Part shown: piece after piece, positions 32,290 to 38,971 of the stretch | Numbering within the stretch: position 1 is the stretch's first letter | Layout: each line of letters opens with the position of its first letter | Assembly: GCA_026706635.1 (NCBI GenBank) | Contig: JAPOYJ010000059.1 | Span: 1-38,971, forward strand | Reading direction: 5' to 3' | DNA: 38,971 nucleotides | Origin: Gemmatimonadota bacterium | GTDB taxonomy: Bacteria > Gemmatimonadota > Gemmatimonadetes > Longimicrobiales > Gaopeijiaceae | The notes under the pieces: generated by a model | Seen by the model: only the letters and a program-made list of their open reading frames with translations | What the model was told of the DNA's origin: nothing | Database searches by the model: none | Made by a program: the position numbers and the translations under genes

Positions 32290-34764
32290 ATGGACATTGC
32301 GAACCTCCCTTGGGGAAAGCGCGACCCGACGTCGGGACTCACGCACCGGCTCGAGCATCACTGCGCGGACGTCGCGGCGTGCTTCGAGGCGTTGGTTGAG
32401 GAGCCCGTGCTGCGGGACCGGTTCAACCGTGCTGTGGGGGGAGTAGGGACGCTCGATGACTTCACTCTGGCGCGGCTCGTGGTTTTCGCCTTTCTCCATG
32501 ACCTCGGCAAGGTGGCGGTCGGATTCCAGTTCAAAGTGGGCGGCAGACGGCCCGGAGCACCGCAGCCAGCCAACCATCTTGTCGCCCTGTTCCAAGCCTG
32601 TCAACGCGCGACCGTAATCGAGGGCTGGGGACTTGACCGCCTCCTCGTGTGGGGGCCGGGCGTCAACCAGCTGCTCCATGCCGCCGTGGCACATCATGGA
32701 AGGCCAGTGCCCGAGTCGCAGCGCGAGCATCCCGGGACGGAGAGGAACTGGCAGCCATTCGCGGGCTATGATCCCATTGCCGCTGGCCGTCGGATGATCC
32801 ACCAAGCGCGCGAGTGGTTCCCGAAGGCCTTTGAGGAGGGTCGGCCACTGCCCAAAAAACCCGCGCTGGCTCACCTCTTCGCCGGAACGCTAGCCGTTGC
32901 CGACCAGATCGGGTCAAACGAGGAGCTCTTCGCCCGCGAACCCGATTTCGACCCCGGCTACATCGGCCGAGCTCGGCAACAGGCCGAGAACGCTGTGTCC
33001 GCACTCGGATTCCGCCGCGCCCGATGGGCTTCACCCGGTTGTGGCACCAACTTCTGCGACTTGTTCGACGAGGACTGGAACCCGCGGCCGCTTCAGACGG
33101 CGGTCGCAGAGGCCCCGCTCGCGGAGAGGCTGCTCATCCTTGAGGCCGAAACGGGATCGGGCAAGACTGAAGCGGCGATCTGGCGCTTCGCCAAACTGTG
33201 GCGGGCTGGACTCGTTGACGGACTCTACTTCGCCCTGCCCACGCGGGCGGCCGCAACACAGCTTCACGAACGGGTGACCCGGGTACTCGCGCGGGTGTTT
33301 CCGCGAGAGTCTCGGTTCGGCACGGTGCTCGCTGTGCCTAGCTACATCAGGAGGGTCGGGGACGCAACCGGACGCACCGCGGAAGGCTGGGAGGTCCACT
33401 GGCACGACAACCCTGAAGATGCGGATCGTCTCGCACGGTGGTCGGCAGAAAGTGCTCGCAAGTACCTGACCGCGACCGCAGCTGTGGGCACGGTCGATCA
33501 GGCCCTGCTGGCTGGCCTTCAGGTGAAGTGGGCGCACATGAGGGGCTCTGCGCTGGCTCGAAGTCTCCTGGTCGTTGACGAGGTGCACGCGAGCGACGCC
33601 TATATGACCGAAATCCTGCGGAGCGTGTTGCGCGATCACCTGGATGTCGGCGGACACGCGCTGCTGATGTCCGCGACGCTCGGGTCGGAGGCGCGCGACG
33701 GCCTGTTGGCCCTAGGTGAATCCCGGCGCGGAGTCGCGAAGATGTCCTTGAAGGAAGCGGTGGCGGTTCCCTATCCGCTGCTGACCTCGTCCGACCTGCG
33801 TTCGCCCGCCGGGGAGCGCTCATTCGCGGCGACAGACTACTCTCGCCAGGTCCAAATGTCCGCTCACCCGATCCTAACCAAGCCAGCCGCGATCGCCGAA
33901 ATAGCCGTGAGAGACGCCAGAGCGGGCGCCAAGGTTCTGGTGATCCGCAACACGGTGGGCGGCGCATGCTCCGTATTCGACGGAATCTGCGAGGCGGGGG
34001 CGTCCGACCTTCTGATGGAGGTCGGCGCAGGGCCAGCGCTCCACCACAGCCGCTTTGCGGCCGAGGATCGCCACCTGCTGGATGACGCGGTAGAGCGGAC
34101 ACTCGGGAGGGAACGTAGCGATGGGGGCAGGATCATCGTGGGAACCCAGACGCTAGAGCAGTCTCTCGACATTGATGCCGACTGCCTGATCACGGACCTC
34201 TGCCCGGTCGATGTGCTGCTTCAGCGAATCGGACGGGTACACCGCCACCGGAGACCCGAGAGATTCGGTGGGCCATCGTGCACCGTCCTGGTTCCAGAGG
34301 GCGACCTCCTTGACAAGAGCTTGCTACGGCATGGACTGGGCCCGTCCCGCACCGGAGGGATCTACCGGGATTTGCGGATCATCGAGGCGACGCGGCGGCT
34401 TATCCTTAATCACGCGAAGTGGCAGCTCCCCGAGATGAACAGGAGGCTCGTGGAAGAAGGGACTCACCAGGAGCGCCTCGAGGTGATCGACGCCGAATTG
34501 GGGGAGGAGCTGTTCGTGGAGGTGGACGGCAGGGCGGCCGCAGAGCGAATACTGGCTCGGGACATGACCTTGGATCGAACGAAGTCCTTCGACAAACTGG
34601 CATTCGTTGAGAAAGACACCAAGGTGAGAACCCGGCTCGGGGACGACGGGCCGCGAGTGCGGCTGCCCGAACCGATCCCCGGACCGTTTGGGGCACCGGT
34701 CGCCACCTTCTCGCTGCCAGCGCACGTGTTCCGAGGCGGCTTGCCCTCGGCGGAATCGCCGTAG
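32290..34764 (+). CDS. cas3: CRISPR-associated helicase-nuclease Cas3
   Basis: The 824-aa effector that unwinds and degrades DNA marked by Cascade. The HD nuclease domain is N-terminal: H19/H23-H24 (THRLEHHCADVA), H70-D71 (FLHDLGK) and H135-H136 (AAVAHHGR). The SF2 helicase follows: Walker A TGSGKT (288-293), DEVH (430-433), MSATLG, and motifs V-VI GTQTLEQSLDIDADCLITDLCPVDVLLQRIGRVHRH. All key residues are visible, so it should be active. Size and HD-helicase order fit type I-E, matching the I-E-like repeats. No cascade genes, cas1 or cas2 lie in view; they may be beyond the array. The stop is only 5 bp before the first repeat. Confidence 0.96.
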   Translation: MDIANLPWGKRDPTSGLTHRLEHHCADVAACFEALVEEPVLRDRFNRAVGGVGTLDDFTLARLVVFAFLHDLGKVAVGFQFKVGGRRPGAPQPANHLVALFQACQRATVIEGWGLDRLLVWGPGVNQLLHAAVAHHGRPVPESQREHPGTERNWQPFAGYDPIAAGRRMIHQAREWFPKAFEEGRPLPKKPALAHLFAGTLAVADQIGSNEELFAREPDFDPGYIGRARQQAENAVSALGFRRARWASPGCGTNFCDLFDEDWNPRPLQTAVAEAPLAERLLILEAETGSGKTEAAIWRFAKLWRAGLVDGLYFALPTRAAATQLHERVTRVLARVFPRESRFGTVLAVPSYIRRVGDATGRTAEGWEVHWHDNPEDADRLARWSAESARKYLTATAAVGTVDQALLAGLQVKWAHMRGSALARSLLVVDEVHASDAYMTEILRSVLRDHLDVGGHALLMSATLGSEARDGLLALGESRRGVAKMSLKEAVAVPYPLLTSSDLRSPAGERSFAATDYSRQVQMSAHPILTKPAAIAEIAVRDARAGAKVLVIRNTVGGACSVFDGICEAGASDLLMEVGAGPALHHSRFAAEDRHLLDDAVERTLGRERSDGGRIIVGTQTLEQSLDIDADCLITDLCPVDVLLQRIGRVHRHRRPERFGGPSCTVLVPEGDLLDKSLLRHGLGPSRTGGIYRDLRIIEATRRLILNHAKWQLPEMNRRLVEEGTHQERLEVIDAELGEELFVEVDGRAAAERILARDMTLDRTKSFDKLAFVEKDTKVRTRLGDDGPRVRLPEPIPGPFGAPVATFSLPAHVFRGGLPSAESP

Positions 34765-34769
34765 GCCGC

Positions 34770-37700
34770 GGCTCCCCCGCACACGCGGGGATAGACCGCA
34801 GGGGGATGGCGGGTTGGGGGGGAGCTATCCGGCTCCCCCGCACACGCGGGGATAGACCCCCCGAGAATGGGAGACGAGCATGGAGACGAAGGGCTCCCCC
34901 GCACACGCGGGGATAGACCCACTTCTCTATTCAATCTGTTGAGCTTATTTTCGGCTCCCCCGCACACGCGGGGATAGACCCCTTAACTGTACGACCGGAA
35001 ATGCAACCTATAAGGCTCCCCCGCACACGCGGGGATAGACCCCCCTGGCCCAGCGCACCGGAGGTCGCCGCTGGGGCTCCCCCGCACACGCGGGGATAGA
35101 CCCAGTTCCGACAGCCACCGCACGAGACCGAAGAGGGCTCCCCCGCACACGCGGGGATAGACCTCTAGAGGACAACGACGAATGAGCAAGCCAATCGGCT
35201 CCCCCGCACACGCGGGGATAGACCCCGCGCAAGGGTCTTCGGAGAATACGGCGGCTGGGCTCCCCCGCACACGCGGGGATAGACCCACTGACCGTAGCGA
35301 TTGATAATCTTGCTAGTGGGCTCCCCCGCACACGCGGGGATAGACCCACTGACCGTAGCGATTGATAATCTTGCTAGTGGGCTCCCCCGCACACGCGGGG
35401 ATAGACCGCATGAAGACGACAGAGGAATGCCGCCAAGCCCGGCTCCCCCGCACACGCGGGGATAGACCCAGAGGAGATCGCAGCTCCTATGCCCGACGTA
35501 CGGCTCCCCCGCACACGCGGGGATAGACCCAGTAGCTCGCTAGGCTCATGCCCTGGAGATTCGGCTCCCCCGCACACGCGGGGATAGACCGCGGCTGATC
35601 GGGGCCTCGGGCGGAGTGAAGGTGGCTCCCCCGCACACGCGGGGATAGACCCGCGCCGATCTGGTTCGTCCGCGAGGAGTCGTCGGCTCCCCCGCACACG
35701 CGGGGATAGACCCCTTATCGAAGATTCTAGCGGCTTCGCTCCCGTGGCTCCCCCGCACACGCGGGGATAGACCCTGGCGGGCGGATCGAGGGGCGGATCG
35801 AGGGGCGGCTCCCCCGCACACGCGGGGATAGACCCGGAGAGTATCGTTTCGCTACCTAGATCGAGACGGCTCCCCCGCACACGCGGGGATAGACCCTTGA
35901 GTAAATTGAAGTGTCGCCGGAGGGAGGGGGCTCCCCCGCACACGCGGGGATAGACCCCGGCGGTAGCACTTCCTGGCCCACCTTGCGCGGGCTCCCCCGC
36001 ACACGCGGGGATAGACCTGGCCTACGCCAATACGCAGGGCGAGCTATCGGGGCTCCCCCGCACACGCGGGGATAGACCCTCCACGCATGTGTCCCAGCAC
36101 CGGTCCAAATCGGCTCCCCCGCACACGCGGGGATAGACCCGTCGCACGACTCAAGTCCTGCAGGAACGGAGGGGCTCCCCCGCACACGCGGGGATAGACC
36201 CTGGCCGACGACTGGGTTGTCCCCACCCTCTACGGCTCCCCCGCACACGCGGGGATAGACCCCACGCACGTAGTCTCTGGATCATGCCCGAAGGGGCTCC
36301 CCCGCACACGCGGGGATAGACCCCGCGATCCGCAGCAACGGATTCGGACGGGCATGGCTCCCCCGCACACGCGGGGATAGACCCACCGTGTCCACGAAAA
36401 TGCGCGCCGGAAGGGGGGCTCCCCCGCACACGCGGGGATAGACCCCACGCACGTAGTCTCTGGATCATGCCCGAAGGGGCTCCCCCGCACACGCGGGGAT
36501 AGACCCCTACACCCTTCGCCTCGAAGGGGAACAGCCCGGGCTCCCCCGCACACGCGGGGATAGACCCCACTCGCGCCCGGCTCGACCTCGTAGACCTGCG
36601 GCTCCCCCGCACACGCGGGGATAGACCGTAGTCCCCTGACTACGTTGCGAGACCTTGTGTGGCTCCCCCGCACACGCGGGGATAGACCGCTATACCCGAC
36701 CGGCGAATCTACCGCGGGCGGGGCTCCCCCGCACACGCGGGGATAGACCGCGATTTCTCGGGGCGAGAGGTCAAGCGATTTCGGCTCCCCCGCACACGCG
36801 GGGATAGACCTCCGCTTGATGCCGTGCTGGCGAACCCTGAGGCGGCTCCCCCGCACACGCGGGGATAGACCCGGGTCAAGGATCGTCTCGCCGGGCGCGG
36901 ACCAGGCTCCCCCGCACACGCGGGGATAGACCCCCGAAATACTCGCTGCGCACATCCAGTTGGGGGGCTCCCCCGCACACGCGGGGATAGACCGCAGCAC
37001 CGTCTGGCTCTCGCCCGCGCCCAGCGGGCTCCCCCGCACACGCGGGGATAGACCCCCGACGGCGCTGCTTGCTGGTGGTGCGCTTGGGGCTCCCCCGCAC
37101 ACGCGGGGATAGACCCTACTCATGCTTCGATCCCTTTTTCTTCTTTACGGCTCCCCCGCACACGCGGGGATAGACCTCTACCGCGGGCGGCATTCCTCGC
37201 GTCTTTGCTGGCTCCCCCGCACACGCGGGGATAGACCCCCGTCCGCCCAGCCTTCCCGGTAGCTCGTTAGGGCTCCCCCGCACACGCGGGGATAGACCCC
37301 GGGCCAAGCAGGTGGAGCTCGCCGTCGAGGTGGCTCCCCCGCACACGCGGGGATAGACCCCGCCGGTACTCGAGGTCGCCCAGCGGCTCCAGGGCTCCCC
37401 CGCACACGCGGGGATAGACCCCGCTCGCGGATCGCATCGATGGACGCATGCATGGCTCCCCCGCACACGCGGGGATAGACCCCCTATTTTCGCCTCTACG
37501 GAAGACTTTCGAGTGGCTCCCCCGCACACGCGGGGATAGACCCCAGCGCGATTCTGGCCCCCTCCCGGTCGAACGGGCTCCCCCGCACACGCGGGGATAG
37601 ACCTTCCACGAAGCGGTCCGCGAAGCGACCGAACAGGGCTCCCCCGCACACGCGGGGATAGACCCTTTCGCCTTTACGTTGACCTGTCCATGTCCGCGGC

Positions 37701-38971
37701 TCCCCCGCACACGCGGGGATAGACCCGGCCAGCAGCATGAGCGGCACATGCCTTAGGTGGCTCCCCCGCACACGCGGGGATAGACCCCCGGCTATCGGCC
37801 TTCTCATGGGGACCGTCCGGGCTCCCCCGCACACGCGGGGATAGACCGCACCCTTGAGAGGGAGGCCCACGAGATGGACGGGCTCCCCCGCACACGCGGG
37901 GATAGACCCGCGCGAGAGCCGCCCGCTCCTCGTCCGAGACGGGCTCCCCCGCACACGCGGGGATAGACCGCACCAGGCCCCAGCCACCCAGGCGCGCCGG
38001 CGGGCTCCCCCGCACACGCGGGGATAGACCCCCGACGACGTTCACGCCGTCCGCCGGGGCCAAGGCTCCCCCGCACACGCGGGGATAGACCCTCGATATT
38101 CGAGATTTCCGAGCTGGAGGGCGTGGCTCCCCCGCACACGCGGGGATAGACCGCCGCACGAGCCGGTCCCGGAGATCCCGGGGAAGGCTCCCCCGCACAC
38201 GCGGGGATAGACCGCTCGCCAGCTTCGATCCGGAGACGGGCCGCTTGGCTCCCCCGCACACGCGGGGATAGACCCTGGGGTGGGCCATTCCAACCAGTCC
38301 GGTCTTAGGCTCCCCCGCACACGCGGGGATAGACCCTGCGATGGCCTGCCAGCCGCCGCCTCCCTACGGGCTCCCCCGCACACGCGGGGATAGACCCACG
38401 CTGAATGTGGATGTAATGACAGACGACAGGGCTCCCCCGCACACGCGGGGATAGACCCAAGCTGTTCCCGCCCGCGGGGGTTGGCGAGGCGGCTCCCCCG
38501 CACACGCGGGGATAGACCTCGGCAAATGCCTCCTCGTGGATGCGTAGCCGGGGCTCCCCCGCACACGCGGGGATAGACCCGATCTTCCGGGCATCCCACA
38601 CGCCCCACTGCGGGCTCCCCCGCACACGCGGGGATAGACCCGAGGGCGTGGGCGTGGAGGCGCACTTCATGTGGGCTCCCCCGCACACGCGGGGATAGAC
38701 CCCGGATCTCGTAGCCATCGGCGAACTCGCCCTCGGCTCCCCCGCACACGCGGGGATAGACCCTGTTGCGTTCTCGCATCCCGACGCGATGGCCCGGCTC
38801 CCCCGCACACGCGGGGATAGACCCAGCCTCGTACAGATCATCGACCTGGAATGGCGGGCTCCCCCGCACACGCGGGGATAGACCCCTCAGGTATCAGCCG
38901 CTCAAGCTGGGCTTCGCGGCTCCCCCGCACACGCGGGGATAGACCCTGTTGCGTTCTCGCATCCCGACGCG
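34770..38971 (+). CRISPR. Type I-E-like CRISPR array, 69 repeats, continues past the window
   Basis: There are 69 copies of a 28-bp repeat that starts GGCTCCCCCGC and ends GCGGGGATAGACC, with a hairpin CCCCGC/GCGGGG. The period is exactly 61 bp throughout: repeat n starts at 34770+61(n-1), and the last starts at 38918. All 68 complete spacers are 33 nt; a 69th is cut by the window edge after 26 nt. I saw no repeat variant. By analogy with E. coli and Thermus I-E repeats, the plus strand is the crRNA sense (5' handle ATAGACC). Duplicated spacers are 9=10, 25=28 and 66=69. Spacers 32 and 40 overlap on one target by 14 nt. Position 1 is C in 52 spacers, G in 11, T in 6 and never A. There is no leader on the left side. 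Confidence 0.98.

Noticed and set aside
34765-34769. A very short leader
   Set aside because: Five bases, GCCGC, cannot hold a promoter or an IHF-type leader; recorded instead as absence of a leader.
34770-38971. Many long minus-strand ORFs full of GLSPRVRGS, SIPACAGEP and VYPRVCGGA
   Set aside because: These are translations of the CRISPR repeat. The 61-bp period rotates the frame each unit, so three phrases alternate. They are artefacts, not proteins.

Overview
The window is high-GC bacterial DNA. Many products have signal peptides, lipoboxes or outer-membrane barrels (TonB-dependent receptor, PorT-like barrel, LRR lipoprotein), so the host is a Gram-negative, outer-membrane organism. The gene mix (M16 peptidase, rho with an arginine-rich N-terminus, squalene-synthase family enzyme, carboxypeptidase-regulatory TonB receptor) reminds me of Gemmatimonadota. 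That placement is an inference from style, not a marker-based call.

Layout. (1) 1-6.6 kb is the end of an integrative mobilizable element. It holds a small ORF overlapping a beta-class DNA methyltransferase (probable R-M pair), a relaxase and MobC with a candidate oriT, a phospholipase-D-fold nuclease, and a P4-type tyrosine integrase. The integrase lies beside a truncated LRR lipoprotein gene, so the element probably inserted there. (2) 6.6-17.4 kb is chromosomal: a strange Trp/His/Tyr-rich secreted protein with a histone-like tail, rho, an SRPBCC protein, a sigma4/winged-helix regulator, an M16 peptidase and a lipoprotein/barrel pair. (3) 17.4-22.1 kb is accessory: a three-part TerB-like/coiled-coil/membrane-protein operon carrying an in-frame stop, a Phd/VapC toxin-antitoxin pair, and a frameshifted C-terminal remnant of an ATPase. 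(4) 22.1-26.4 kb holds a pterin dehydratase-like gene, a squalene/phytoene synthase-family gene, mogA, a MazG-like gene, folE2, and zinc-free versions of ribosomal proteins L31, L33 and L28. The folE2/L31/L33/L28 set looks like a zinc-starvation cluster. (5) 26.4-31.7 kb holds outer-membrane barrels and a lipoprotein. (6) 31.7-39 kb has a repeat-rich regulatory gap, cas3, and a type I-E-like CRISPR array of 69 repeats that runs off the right edge.

Two kinds of small repeat tie the window together. One is a family of palindromic elements (about 28-178 bp) whose ends resemble CTAGCAGYCCGTGGA; three of the five copies sit exactly between convergent genes. The other is a TTACA...TGTAA operator-like dyad, found upstream of the ATPase remnant, in the gap before cas3, and directly against the cas3 start codon.

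The most unusual points are: the array starts 5 bp after the cas3 stop with no leader, in the orientation where a leader is expected; every spacer is exactly 33 nt with never an A in position 1; two spacers overlap on one target and so expose a PAM ending in AA; and the TerB-like operon is interrupted by a stop codon.
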